Assembly: GCA_949927415.1 (NCBI GenBank)
Contig: CATLFB010000008.1
Coordinates: 1-34,561, forward strand
Source of the DNA: an uncultured Candidatus Melainabacteria bacterium
GTDB lineage: Bacteria; Cyanobacteriota; Vampirovibrionia; Gastranaerophilales; Gastranaerophilaceae
Direction of reading: 5' to 3'
DNA: 34,561 nt
The notes under the pieces: generated by a model
Told to the model about the DNA's origin: nothing
Databases searched by the model: none
What the model saw: the letters and a program-made list of their open reading frames with translations, nothing else
Program-made: the position numbers and the translations under genes
Shown: in pieces, positions 15,880 through 23,485 of the stretch
Layout: every line of letters begins with the position of its first letter
How positions within the stretch are numbered: position 1 is the stretch's first letter

Positions 15880-15976
15880 CATTTTGTTAAATTCAATCAT
15901 AGCTTCTTTATAAACTTTTGCCCATCATTCTTTAGTGGTCTATGTTTGAACTTGTTTTGTCGAATTTAACAAAATG
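15880..15976. repeat. Perfect 15-bp inverted repeats upstream of the small recombinase
   Basis: CATTTTGTTAAATTC at 15880-15894 and its exact complement at 15962-15976, with 67 bp between. A third direct copy occurs at 17458-17472. The pair brackets the likely promoter of the recombinase, so it may be an operator, a recombinase site or part of an origin. Confidence 0.7.
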
Positions 15977-16043
15977 TCTATTGTGTTAAATTGGTCCGGG
16001 GATTTTTCAATCTTTCCATGGAACTTTACCCCCTGTCGCACAA

Positions 16044-16346
16044 TCATCTTTTATGGATAAATAAATCTATTCCATAAGTTTTGATATAAATGACTGCTTC
16101 GGCAATTTTCTTAAATCTAAATATCAGATTCATTTCTTTTGTAATTTTGTATAGTCTCAATCCAAGAGGCTCAAGCTCCTCTACAATCAACTCTTTAGCA
16201 GCTTGATAGCTAATACCATCATCTTGCTTTGAACAGTATTTATAGAAGGAAAGAACTAAATCAATGTGTTGCTTTTCAATTTCTTGCAACTTTTCAACGA
16301 AATCTTTGTATGTATTTATCTTTGTTGTATCTTTTGTTTCTGCCAT
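16044..16346 (-). CDS. 100-aa hypothetical protein (island)
   Basis: Helical, charged protein with no recognised motif. A good ribosome site (AAGGAAT) precedes the ATG. It is the last of three minus-strand small genes (17366 to 16044), separated from the previous one by a G/C hairpin. Company and size suggest a phage or plasmid accessory protein. Confidence 0.65.
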   Translation of the reverse strand: MAETKDTTKINTYKDFVEKLQEIEKQHIDLVLSFYKYCSKQDDGISYQAAKELIVEELEPLGLRLYKITKEMNLIFRFKKIAEAVIYIKTYGIDLFIHKR

Positions 16347-16375
16347 TTTCTTATTCCTTTTCTTTGTTTAGTTGA

Positions 16376-16393
16376 AGGGGGATTGCTCCCCCT
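16376..16393. repeat. Intergenic hairpin AGGGGG/CCCCCT
   Basis: 6-bp G/C arms around a 6-nt loop, in the 54-bp gap between two small genes. A closely similar element lies at 17058-17074. On the minus strand it is not followed by a T-tract, so it is more likely an RNA stability or processing element than a terminator. Confidence 0.55.
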
Positions 16394-16400
16394 AATCAAT

Positions 16401-17003
16401 CTATGCTATTTCTTCAACTTCCTTTGTGTCTGTCATCTCTTGAATCTTGTATTGCTTTATAAAGCCGTTCCACATTTGCAAGAACTCTGGATAAGCATAT
16501 TCACCACTACAAGAGATTTTTACATACTCTTCCCCTGTATAGAGTTTTTCAAAGGGTTTATCGCCAATGTATTCATCTTTGTCATAGTCATATTTGCATT
16601 CTTCATCACCAACTACAAAACCAATCTTTATTTCTTCAATATCTAATGCCCATGGTTGCTTGTCTGACGGCTTTTCTTTAATTTCAATAATCATTCCACC
16701 GTTATTGTTATCAGTTTTGTCAAAATACCTTTTGATAGTGTTCTTATGAAATACATCGGGTTGATACCTGTTACTTTTCTTGAAAGTTCGCTCAACATAT
16801 AAAGAATGCTCATCATCAAATATCTTCATGAAATCTTTCAAAGTTTTGTCTTGAAATCCTCTATAGGTAATCATTTCGAAAAAATCTCTGATGAAAAGAT
16901 TGTGCATAACTCGACCTATTCCCCATTGATGATGTACTAATCTTACATTTGCATCACCGTTCCAATATGTTCTTTTTATTAAAAATGCTGTTCTTTGACC
17001 CAT
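16401..17003 (-). CDS. 200-aa hypothetical protein, phage/island type
   Basis: Starts MGQRTAFLIKRTYW with GAAAGGA 9 nt upstream. Contains HHQWGIGRVM near residue 24, a phrase I associate with small proteins of gut mobile elements, without known function. The C-terminal half is acidic (DEECKYDYDKDEYIGD). No catalytic motif or membrane segment is visible. Likely cotranscribed with its neighbours. Confidence 0.7.
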   Translation of the reverse strand: MGQRTAFLIKRTYWNGDANVRLVHHQWGIGRVMHNLFIRDFFEMITYRGFQDKTLKDFMKIFDDEHSLYVERTFKKSNRYQPDVFHKNTIKRYFDKTDNNNGGMIIEIKEKPSDKQPWALDIEEIKIGFVVGDEECKYDYDKDEYIGDKPFEKLYTGEEYVKISCSGEYAYPEFLQMWNGFIKQYKIQEMTDTKEVEEIA

Positions 17004-17044
17004 TTATTTATATCCTTTCAAATTATTTTCTACCAAACTATAAC

Positions 17045-17074
17045 CCCCATAAGGGGAAGGGGAATTATTCCCCT
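17045..17074. repeat. Tandem G/C hairpins at the end of the 97-aa gene
   Basis: CCCC-ATAA-GGGG (17045-17056) followed by a 17-nt perfect palindrome AGGGGAAT-T-ATTCCCCT (17058-17074) that touches the stop codon of the gene at 17073. Similar in sequence and position to 16376-16393. Confidence 0.6.
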
Positions 17075-17366
17075 AAGAGATTGTGAACTTTCTGTAATTG
17101 CTTTGTTTAATGAAAGCATTGTATAGTTCGAGATACTTTTTCTTGAATGCTGATGTGTTGAAGTTGTTTCTTACCACATTTGTAAAGCGAATTGTGAATG
17201 CTCCGACTTGCAGTTCTTCTAATCCTGCGTTATCAAGAAGTTTTTTGAGTTCAGCTTCCTTTTCTTCTCGAAGCTCTTTAAGTTCCTTTTCTTTAGCTTC
17301 ATAGCATTTAATAAGTTTGATTTCTTCTTCAATGTTCAAGTTTGTTGTAATAATAGTCTTTGACAT
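17073..17366 (-). CDS. 97-aa coiled-coil phage-type protein
   Basis: A coiled coil (about 10-50, EEEIKLIKCYEAKEKELKEL) is followed by a small domain with VGAFTIRFTNVVRNNFNTSAF and a basic end. The pattern resembles small phage and ICE proteins near recombination genes (Gp157-like, found by YqaJ/RecT), but neither partner is here. AAGGAG lies 8 nt before the ATG. First gene of a three-gene minus-strand unit. Confidence 0.65.
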   Translation of the reverse strand: MSKTIITTNLNIEEEIKLIKCYEAKEKELKELREEKEAELKKLLDNAGLEELQVGAFTIRFTNVVRNNFNTSAFKKKYLELYNAFIKQSNYRKFTIS

Positions 17367-17401
17367 AATGGTTGCTCCTTATATTGTTGTATTTACTAAA
17401 G

Positions 17402-17417
17402 AGCAGCGGCCGTTGCT
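17402..17417. promoter_or_regulatory. Near-palindrome upstream of the small-gene operon
   Basis: AGCAGCGGCCGTTGCT has 16 nt with a single non-matching pair around a CGGCCG core, 36 bp upstream of the first gene. It is the right place for an operator over the promoter. Confidence 0.4.
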
Positions 17418-17808
17418 ATGCTCACATATTAAACCCGAACCCTGACCCTTTGCAGCTCATTTTGTTAAATTCGTAACATTTAGCAGCAAAACGCAGCAGT
17501 GCTTAATATTTCACCGATTTCAGTTGACAAGACCCGGAAACATAGAACTAAAATGGTAGATAGAGACATGTAGAACAAGCCAAAACCTATAAAGATAATT
17601 GCCTAACGGAAATTTTCATAAATTTAGGAAATTGTTACCTATGCAGCGCAAAGAATGGTACCTTATAATATGATTTTGGTAACGGCTTGGTAACGAAAGC
17701 TATCACAAGAGTCAAAATTTTCAAATTCTTCAAATTCAAATAAGGCTGAAACCCTATATTTTTCAACACCATCAAAATCATCAAATTGGTCAAATTGCCT
17801 GCCAAAAA
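17418..17808. other. Right-end non-coding region of the island
   Basis: No convincing gene. It holds the third copy of CATTTTGTTAAATTC (17458-17472), a TTGACA at 17523-17528 without a matching -10, the right arm-site pair (17676-17696) and AT-rich DNA with repeated TCAAA/TCAAAT words up to attR. This is the usual make-up of an integrase-binding end. Confidence 0.6.
17676..17696 (+). promoter_or_regulatory. Candidate integrase arm-type sites (right pair)
   Basis: TTGGTAACGG at 17676-17685 and TTGGTAACGA at 17687-17696, 11 bp apart, in the same orientation as the left pair at 1558-1579 and 113 bp inside attR. Confidence 0.65.
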
Positions 17809-17854
17809 CCTTTCACGGTGTAGACAGCGATTCGAATTCGCTTGGGGGTACCAT
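17809..17854 (+). repeat. attR: 3' remnant of tRNA-Glu
   Basis: 46 bp identical to 1443-1488. The 5' half of the tRNA is missing, so this is not a functional gene. Confidence 0.95.
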
Positions 17855-17863
17855 TTAAAAGAT

Positions 17864-17884
17864 AGCGGCATTAGCCGCTTTTTT
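17864..17884 (+). terminator. Original chromosomal terminator of tRNA-Glu
   Basis: AGCGGC-ATTA-GCCGCT followed by six T, directly after attR. Before integration it would have ended the tRNA-Glu transcript. Confidence 0.8.
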
Positions 17885-18052
17885 AATGCTTTATTTTGAA
17901 ATCTTATGTGAGTCTTGGCAAAAATCAATCGCTAATTATACAGAACATGTTAATAATTAAGCGTTGCGCCAAAAACCTCAAACAATAATGAATTTTTCGC
18001 ATTCAAACCCTGGTATATTGAAAATCTTCTCATTTTATACTAATTTATAATT

Positions 18053-18688
18053 ATGCCTAAATTAATCGGAATATCAGACATACACGGAGAATATGAAAAA
18101 CTTTGCGCTGTTTTAAATAAAATTTCTCCCCAAAAAGATGACACTATTATTTTTATGGGAGACTATATTGACCGCGGCGCTAAATCCAGAGAAGTAGTCG
18201 ATAAAATAATCGGGATGCAAAATGTTTGCAATTGCGTTTATCTGATAGGTTCTCATGAATATGCGCTTTTACATGCAGATTCCGATGAATATTACAATTA
18301 TCTTTTCTGGAATTACGGAGGCGTACAAACCGTTGAAAGTTACGGAAGTTTTGAAAATATATTGAAAACCCATGGCGATTTTTTCAAAAGCCTTAAATTT
18401 TACCACTTAACAGATAATTATCTTTTCATCCATGCCGGTCTGAAACCGGGGGTGCCATTAGAAGAACAGCATGAAACCGATATGGTTTATATCAGAAAAG
18501 AGTTTTACGGACAAAAACATTCCCTTCCGCAAAAAATAATCTTCGGGCACACGGAATTCACATCCCCGCAAATTCAGGATGACAAAATTTGTATTGATAC
18601 GGGCTGCGGCAAATTCAAAGACGCTCCGCTTACGGCTTTTATCAGTGAAAACGAAAAAGAATATTTTATAAATTCAAACGATTTGTAA
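18053..18688 (+). CDS. PPP-type metallophosphatase (Ser/Thr phosphatase / ApaH-like)
   Basis: 211 aa. Metal-site motifs in order: SDIHGEY (Asp9, His11), GDYIDRG (36-42), GSHE (66-69), FIHAG (His127) and IFGHT (His166). This is the bacterial PrpE/ApaH-like branch of the PPP family, which hydrolyses phosphoproteins or dinucleoside tetraphosphates in the cytoplasm. The usual GNHE has Ser67 in place of Asn, a metal-bridging and phosphate-contacting residue, so activity may be altered. No ribosome site is seen; a TATACT at 18036-18041 would give a leader of only about 5 nt. Confidence 0.9.
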   Translation: MPKLIGISDIHGEYEKLCAVLNKISPQKDDTIIFMGDYIDRGAKSREVVDKIIGMQNVCNCVYLIGSHEYALLHADSDEYYNYLFWNYGGVQTVESYGSFENILKTHGDFFKSLKFYHLTDNYLFIHAGLKPGVPLEEQHETDMVYIRKEFYGQKHSLPQKIIFGHTEFTSPQIQDDKICIDTGCGKFKDAPLTAFISENEKEYFINSNDL

Positions 18689-18692
18689 AAAT

Positions 18693-19517
18693 TTAGTAAT
18701 TGATGAATTTATAACCGCGCGGAGGTGTTTCTGAGTGGTCTTTCACCGGAAGATTCTGTTTTTTACGTCCGTCATCAACAGTTCCCATCGGAACATCAAA
18801 TACCGATTCTAAAGCATTTTCAAAGCTCTTGCGGCTTGCATCGACCCTGTAAAAGCTGCCGCCGGTCGAGGAGGTCAGGCACTTCAAAGTATTGTCCGAA
18901 CCTAATTGTATAACATCAATTTGAATATCTTTTCTTGTTCGAACCAATTCGCGAATGTATTCGCAAGGATCGCCGCTGCAATTGTCTCCGCCGTCTGTGA
19001 CAAGTATTATTTTCTTGTTTTTCTTAGAATTGTTGTCTTTATTCATGACGCTTAGATTTCGCAAATCTTTTTCAACAGTTTCCTTTAATGCAAATGTCAA
19101 AGGGGTATTTCCGCCGACTTGAGTTTCCTGCAAGCCTTTCAGGATATTTGCCTGATTGTCTTTTTTGAAATAAGTTACAAGCCTTGTGGCTTTGCAAGAA
19201 TCCGTGTATTGCATTGTACCCGGATTTTCGCCGAAAATACGCAGTGCAACAGATGTTGAATTCGGAATTTTCGGAAGAATAAATTCAAGCGTTTCCATTG
19301 AAAGCTGAATCCACGGAATCATACTTCCCGAAAAATCAACAAGAAGTTCAACTGCAGTGCCGTTAATTTTAGCATTCTTCGGACTTTGAACAATGTTTAT
19401 CTGTTTGTATGCTGTCGGCGTATAAACATTGTATTGCGCGGCCTGAGAAGGATTTGACAAGTTAGCCGCAAACGCAAAGCATACAAATAGAGCAAATATC
19501 ATTACGGATTTTTTCAC
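18693..19517 (-). CDS. Secreted VWA-domain protein 1
   Basis: 274 aa with a signal peptide (cleavage near SQAA|Q). A VWA domain has a complete MIDAS: DFSGS (Asp61, Ser63, Ser65), Thr138 in GGNTPLT and Asp175 in VTDGGD. Such domains bind ligands through a metal ion. The end, GYKFINY, is shared with its paralogue at 19577. The start is GTG with GGAGG 4 nt upstream; an ATG two bases earlier runs straight into TGA (ATGTGA), which may lower translation. It has its own promoter at 19538-19566. Confidence 0.88.
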   Translation of the reverse strand: MKKSVMIFALFVCFAFAANLSNPSQAAQYNVYTPTAYKQINIVQSPKNAKINGTAVELLVDFSGSMIPWIQLSMETLEFILPKIPNSTSVALRIFGENPGTMQYTDSCKATRLVTYFKKDNQANILKGLQETQVGGNTPLTFALKETVEKDLRNLSVMNKDNNSKKNKKIILVTDGGDNCSGDPCEYIRELVRTRKDIQIDVIQLGSDNTLKCLTSSTGGSFYRVDASRKSFENALESVFDVPMGTVDDGRKKQNLPVKDHSETPPRGYKFINY

Positions 19518-19537
19518 ATTGCCTCCAAATTAAATTT

Positions 19538-19566
19538 ATTATAAACCATAACTTTCACTAATGCAA
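19538..19566 (-). promoter_or_regulatory. Promoter of VWA protein 1
   Basis: On the minus strand: TTGCAT (19566-19561), 17-nt spacer, TATAAT (19543-19538). Confidence 0.75.
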
Positions 19567-19576
19567 TTTGAAAAAA

Positions 19577-20425
19577 TTAATAGTTTACAAATTTGTATTT
19601 AGCAGACATAGGCTTTGTATTGTTGTATTTCGGGGTCGGCTTTTTGTAAGTTGAATTTTCCGCATATTTTTGAGCCGCGACAGTGCCTGCAGGAATGTCA
19701 AATGCGGTTTCAAAAGCTGTTTCAAACTGCGCACGCTTACCGTTGACCTGATGGTAAGTTCCTCCTGTTTCATCCGCCAGACACATCAAGCGATTGTTGA
19801 AACCAACCTGTATTACATCTATTGTGATATCTCTTCTGGTGCGCATAACCTCTCTGATATATGCGCAAGGATCGCCCCCGCAGCCTTCGGCACCATCTGT
19901 TACAAGGATGATTTTCTTCTTTTTGTTTGTGGAATTTTTATCAAACGCACGAACATATCTCAAATCTTTTTCAATTGTTTCGCGCAAAGTGTATTCTATC
20001 GGCGTGCCGCCTCCAAGTTTTGCATCATTTAAACCGTTTTCAATTCCTGATTGATTGTTTTTCCTGAAATTTGAAACAAGCCTTGTTGATTGACACACAT
20101 TAGTAATTTCGGGATTTGAACCCGGTTTTTCGCCAAAAAGCCTCAAGGCAACGGCAGACGATTGCGGCAGGCGCGGAATGATTATATCAAGGGTTTCTCT
20201 TGCAACCCCAATCCATCCGCTCATGCTTCCGGAATAATCCACTACAAGTTCGATTGCCTCTCCATGAATTCTTGTCGGCGCGATTCTTGACGGAGAGGGC
20301 GAATTATTATATTTAGTTATCTGCTTGTAAGCATCAGGTGAATAAACCCTGAATTCACCGGCAGAAACAGGACAGAAAGCCTGAACAAATAATATTAACA
20401 GAATAGAGAATAAAAACTTTTGCAT
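19577..20425 (-). CDS. Secreted VWA-domain protein 2
   Basis: 282 aa, paralogue of the gene at 18693-19517. Signal peptide (cleavage near VSAG|E), MIDAS residues DYSGS (Asp63, Ser65, Ser67), the Thr of GGGTPIE and the Asp of VTDGAEG, and the same C-terminal YKFxNY. Both share a four-cysteine pattern (VCQSTRL, GCGGDPCAY, MCLAD), suggesting disulphides in the periplasm or outside. AGGAAG precedes the ATG. It is divergent from the VirB10-like operon at 20557, so the pair may work with that envelope complex. Confidence 0.88.
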   Translation of the reverse strand: MQKFLFSILLILFVQAFCPVSAGEFRVYSPDAYKQITKYNNSPSPSRIAPTRIHGEAIELVVDYSGSMSGWIGVARETLDIIIPRLPQSSAVALRLFGEKPGSNPEITNVCQSTRLVSNFRKNNQSGIENGLNDAKLGGGTPIEYTLRETIEKDLRYVRAFDKNSTNKKKKIILVTDGAEGCGGDPCAYIREVMRTRRDITIDVIQVGFNNRLMCLADETGGTYHQVNGKRAQFETAFETAFDIPAGTVAAQKYAENSTYKKPTPKYNNTKPMSAKYKFVNY

Positions 20426-20513
20426 AAAAACTTCCTAATACACATTTCCATATATTAATAAAGTTCAAAATGAACAAAAAATTTACAAAATCGTTAAGTA
20501 AATATAAGTTTTA

Positions 20514-20542
20514 TTGCAAAAGGAATGTTGTACGAATATAAT
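20514..20542 (+). promoter_or_regulatory. Promoter of the envelope operon
   Basis: TTGCAA (20514-20519), 17-nt spacer, TATAAT (20537-20542). Transcription should begin about 8 nt before the ATG at 20557, leaving a very short leader that includes AAGGA. Confidence 0.8.
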
Positions 20543-20556
20543 ATCTTGTAAGGAAT

Positions 20557-21870
20557 ATGTTAAAGAAATTTTTTATAACATTATTTATTTTTATTTTAAG
20601 CTGTTCAACCACACTCGCAGCCGATGTTTCGCGGCTTTATACAGTGACGGAAACCGCACCTTCTGATATTACTCAGGTTCTTGCACCATATTTAAAGAGA
20701 AAATTTCCAACCCTGATAAATTCAGACAATTCTTTTATAATAGAAGATAAAAACAAAAAATATTATTATGTCATACTTCTTTCAAACAAAGGCGAACACT
20801 GTTATTTTTATTACATGTCAAATAATGATGACGAAAGTTTCAGAAAAGATATTCTGACACTTTTAAAGAACAACGACTTCAAAAGCAAAAAAGTAGTTGA
20901 TTCAAAACTGAAAAGTTTCTTTTACGGAGAAGCCTACACAGCCCTTGCGCACAGCAATCTGCCTGTAAATATGCGCAGCCGATTTGAAAATTCCGAAAAC
21001 TCAACTCCAGTGCCCGATGAAATCATCAGAGCAGATGCAATAGAATACGATTTCAGCGATGAAGCGCAGGCAAAATTCAGCGGCGCACCTTACACGTCAA
21101 ACACTAACGAAAATATCGTAAAAATCGAACAGCGTCCTGCATTGCCGCTTGATGAAGAATCTCCGATTGAACTTAATCCTGTGACACAAAATCCGGCTGA
21201 AAAAAACGTCGTAAGGCTTCCGAAAATCGAATCTTCTTTTCAGGGAAGCGCCTTTAATCCGGATTACCGCTATGAACAAAACGCCGGAGAACAAACTTAT
21301 CAAAAACCCGGCACCCTCACGGGAAGCGTCATTTACATTCAAGACGGTGCTACCTTCACGGCCGCCCTGCTCTCTGATATAAGTTCCGACAGCCTTATGA
21401 ATAACGACAGAATCAGCGCGGAATTAGATGAAGACTGGGTTTACAACGGACTTTTAATTGCGCCAGCAGGAAGCATACTGAGCGGGCAGGCAATTGATAT
21501 GCAGGCCGCATCTTACGCAATGAAAAACGGGCAGATAGGATTGCTGTTTGACGAAATTATGACGCCTGACGGAAATGTTATACCATTAAAGACAAATAAA
21601 GTTTTTATTGTCGGAAATTCCACAAGGGCGCTCAACGTAACCAAAAGAATTGCAGGAGGGGCTGCAGCGGGGCTGGTATTATCTGCGGTTTCCATAATAT
21701 TCGGGGCGGATCCGGTTACGGCGATAATTGCAGGAACTTCAATCGGCGCAGGCTCAGGTGCAATATCTGCAATATCAACTAAAGGCGAAGAAATAAGGCT
21801 TATTGAAGGCTCCCAGCTTCAAATTATGCTCACAGAACCCTTGACCGTCCAGCTTTACAGGCAAAACTGA
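20557..21870 (+). CDS. Exported protein with VirB10/TrbI-like C-terminal domain
   Basis: 437 aa. A signal sequence at 1-21 could be cut at LAA or, less likely, act as a lipobox at Cys16. Residues 22-135 form a small alpha/beta domain, then a low-complexity acidic linker. Residues 250-355 (GSVIYIQDGATFTAALLSDI, GLLIAPAGSILSGQAI, GLLFDEIMTPDGNVIPL) follow the beta-barrel pattern of VirB10/TrbI proteins. A glycine-rich hydrophobic stretch (365-405) resembles a glycine zipper that could insert in a membrane. First of four genes. No VirB4 or coupling gene is nearby, so this is not a full T4SS. Confidence 0.7.
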   Translation: MLKKFFITLFIFILSCSTTLAADVSRLYTVTETAPSDITQVLAPYLKRKFPTLINSDNSFIIEDKNKKYYYVILLSNKGEHCYFYYMSNNDDESFRKDILTLLKNNDFKSKKVVDSKLKSFFYGEAYTALAHSNLPVNMRSRFENSENSTPVPDEIIRADAIEYDFSDEAQAKFSGAPYTSNTNENIVKIEQRPALPLDEESPIELNPVTQNPAEKNVVRLPKIESSFQGSAFNPDYRYEQNAGEQTYQKPGTLTGSVIYIQDGATFTAALLSDISSDSLMNNDRISAELDEDWVYNGLLIAPAGSILSGQAIDMQAASYAMKNGQIGLLFDEIMTPDGNVIPLKTNKVFIVGNSTRALNVTKRIAGGAAAGLVLSAVSIIFGADPVTAIIAGTSIGAGSGAISAISTKGEEIRLIEGSQLQIMLTEPLTVQLYRQN

Positions 21871-21880
21871 AAGGATTAAA

Positions 21881-23485
21881 ATGACTGTTATCATATCATC
21901 TTTAAATAATGAAAAAATTTTCAAAGAAAAAGATTTTATTATAATCGGCTCAAATTCGGACTGCGATTATCAGGTGAATGCGGGGTTTGAATTCATTTTA
22001 ACTGTTCAGTACGACAAAAAAACAAATAAATGCACTGTTATTAACAATTTTGAAAACCCGAAAATACTTTTCCGCGGCGAACCTTTCAAAGGCAAAATCA
22101 TTGTCGAAAAATTCTGCAAATTGAAACTTGATACATCTCAGGAATTCATCGGCATAAAAATCGCTGATGAAAAGATGTTATCGGATACAGGCGAAAAAGA
22201 ACTTACATTGAAAGAGGTCTCGAAACTTTACGGCGACAGTGAAAACACAGAGGTAAAACTCAAACTTGAAAAGAAAAAATCGGATATTGAAAAACGCCGT
22301 ATTGCAATAGCAAAACAGATTGCGTTTGCAATAACGGATATCAAAAAAAGGATTTCACTGAACTTTAAAACCGCGATTTTTCTAAACACAGCACTTGCGG
22401 CATCTTCAATTGTTCTGACGTTTGGAATTGCAAATTATATTATGGGCCTGCCGGTTTCCGATACCGTCGCATTTATAAATATGCCGACAAATATCAAAAT
22501 TCTTGCGCTTTTTTCCGTTTTAACCTTTGCGGTTTCACTATCTTTAAAGCAGGGTGTGTTTTTGTTTTTGCAAAACAGGGATTTGGCAAAGCCTTCAGGC
22601 GGGGCAAAATTTGCGCAGAATTTTCTTATAATCCTTTCGACATTTTTCATGTGCATATTTTATGCAATAAACATGATTTATTATATGAACCCGAACGGGC
22701 GCGTATTTTACGGGGCTATAACCGCGCTTTGTTTTGTGATGATTACTGTTTTGACAGCTTTTGCTTGCGGTTATTTCAAATACAGCGGACACAAATTGTC
22801 GATGGAACTTGACAGGTATGAATACAGAGAAGATTTTGAACTCGTTTTGAATGGCTATCAAAACTGGATTGATATGTTTGTAAACAGCTTGAGCGGAGTG
22901 AAATTAAAAAATATAAAAGAGAGAATTTTCAATCTGCAAATTTTTTCGTTCCTGGAAACTTTTGCCGGTATTTTGACAGCGCCCTTTCTGGCTTATGGAG
23001 TATCAAACACGCTTGCGATGTGTTTTCCGGAAGCTGCAGGATGGGTGAGGATTTCCGGGGTGAGATTTTCGCCTGTATTTCTGGTTTTAGCAACATTATT
23101 AATTGTGTTTGCGTTTTTCACAATTACAAACGGATTTTTGAATATCAGAAAAATCAACGGGTCTGACATTATAAAACTCGATGGGTTCAGAAATTATCTT
23201 TCGCATGGCGTTGATATTTTCGGGCTTCAAAATGTCAGAACGCTTGAAATCGAACGCACGCGGCTTTTTGTTATCGGGATTTCCATTATATTTATAGAAT
23301 TCTCGATGAACACTTCATTTTTCATGAGCGAAATCGGCGCGGATTTGAAAGGCATTCTTATAAGCTTTATCGCCGCAATGGTTCCGACAGCCCTTTTGAT
23401 TGCAGAAACTTACATCCTGAGCAGTACAAAGTACAAGCTTTTTGTATGTGATGAATTAATGGCAAAACTGGATAAAAATGATTAG
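21881..23485 (+). CDS. Multi-pass membrane protein with possible N-terminal FHA-like domain
   Basis: 534 aa, AAGGAT 6 nt before the ATG. Residues 1-100 look like a small beta-sandwich, perhaps FHA-like (FIIIGSNSDCDYQV resembles the strand-turn of FHA domains, which bind phosphothreonine), though the usual Arg is missing. A charged coiled region (105-160) leads to about seven membrane helices between 165 and 525. The end overlaps the next gene by 8 bp. Probably the inner-membrane part of the complex encoded by this operon. Function not known. Confidence 0.65.
   Translation: MTVIISSLNNEKIFKEKDFIIIGSNSDCDYQVNAGFEFILTVQYDKKTNKCTVINNFENPKILFRGEPFKGKIIVEKFCKLKLDTSQEFIGIKIADEKMLSDTGEKELTLKEVSKLYGDSENTEVKLKLEKKKSDIEKRRIAIAKQIAFAITDIKKRISLNFKTAIFLNTALAASSIVLTFGIANYIMGLPVSDTVAFINMPTNIKILALFSVLTFAVSLSLKQGVFLFLQNRDLAKPSGGAKFAQNFLIILSTFFMCIFYAINMIYYMNPNGRVFYGAITALCFVMITVLTAFACGYFKYSGHKLSMELDRYEYREDFELVLNGYQNWIDMFVNSLSGVKLKNIKERIFNLQIFSFLETFAGILTAPFLAYGVSNTLAMCFPEAAGWVRISGVRFSPVFLVLATLLIVFAFFTITNGFLNIRKINGSDIIKLDGFRNYLSHGVDIFGLQNVRTLEIERTRLFVIGISIIFIEFSMNTSFFMSEIGADLKGILISFIAAMVPTALLIAETYILSSTKYKLFVCDELMAKLDKND

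Larger units (their letters stand above)
1443..17854. mobile_element. 16.4-kb genomic island integrated in tRNA-Glu
   Basis: Bounded by 46-bp perfect direct repeats of the tRNA 3' end (1443-1488 and 17809-17854). The integrase gene lies next to the intact tRNA, the usual arrangement. Contents: a repressor divergent from xis and int, a possible replication initiator, an eight-gene restriction and defence operon, a second small tyrosine recombinase and three phage-like small genes. There is no relaxase, coupling protein, T4SS, capsid or terminase gene, so the element cannot move between cells alone. It could be a mobilisable island or a phage satellite. Confidence 0.93.

Noticed and set aside
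17809-17854. Second tRNA-Glu gene
   Set aside because: Only the 3' half is present; the acceptor 5' strand and D-arm are missing. It is the attR copy.
1443-17854. Complete prophage
   Set aside because: No capsid, portal, terminase, tail or lysis gene was seen in the island.
17635-17928. 97-codon minus-strand frame across attR
   Set aside because: It runs through the arm sites, the tRNA remnant and a terminator and has no protein-like pattern or ribosome site.
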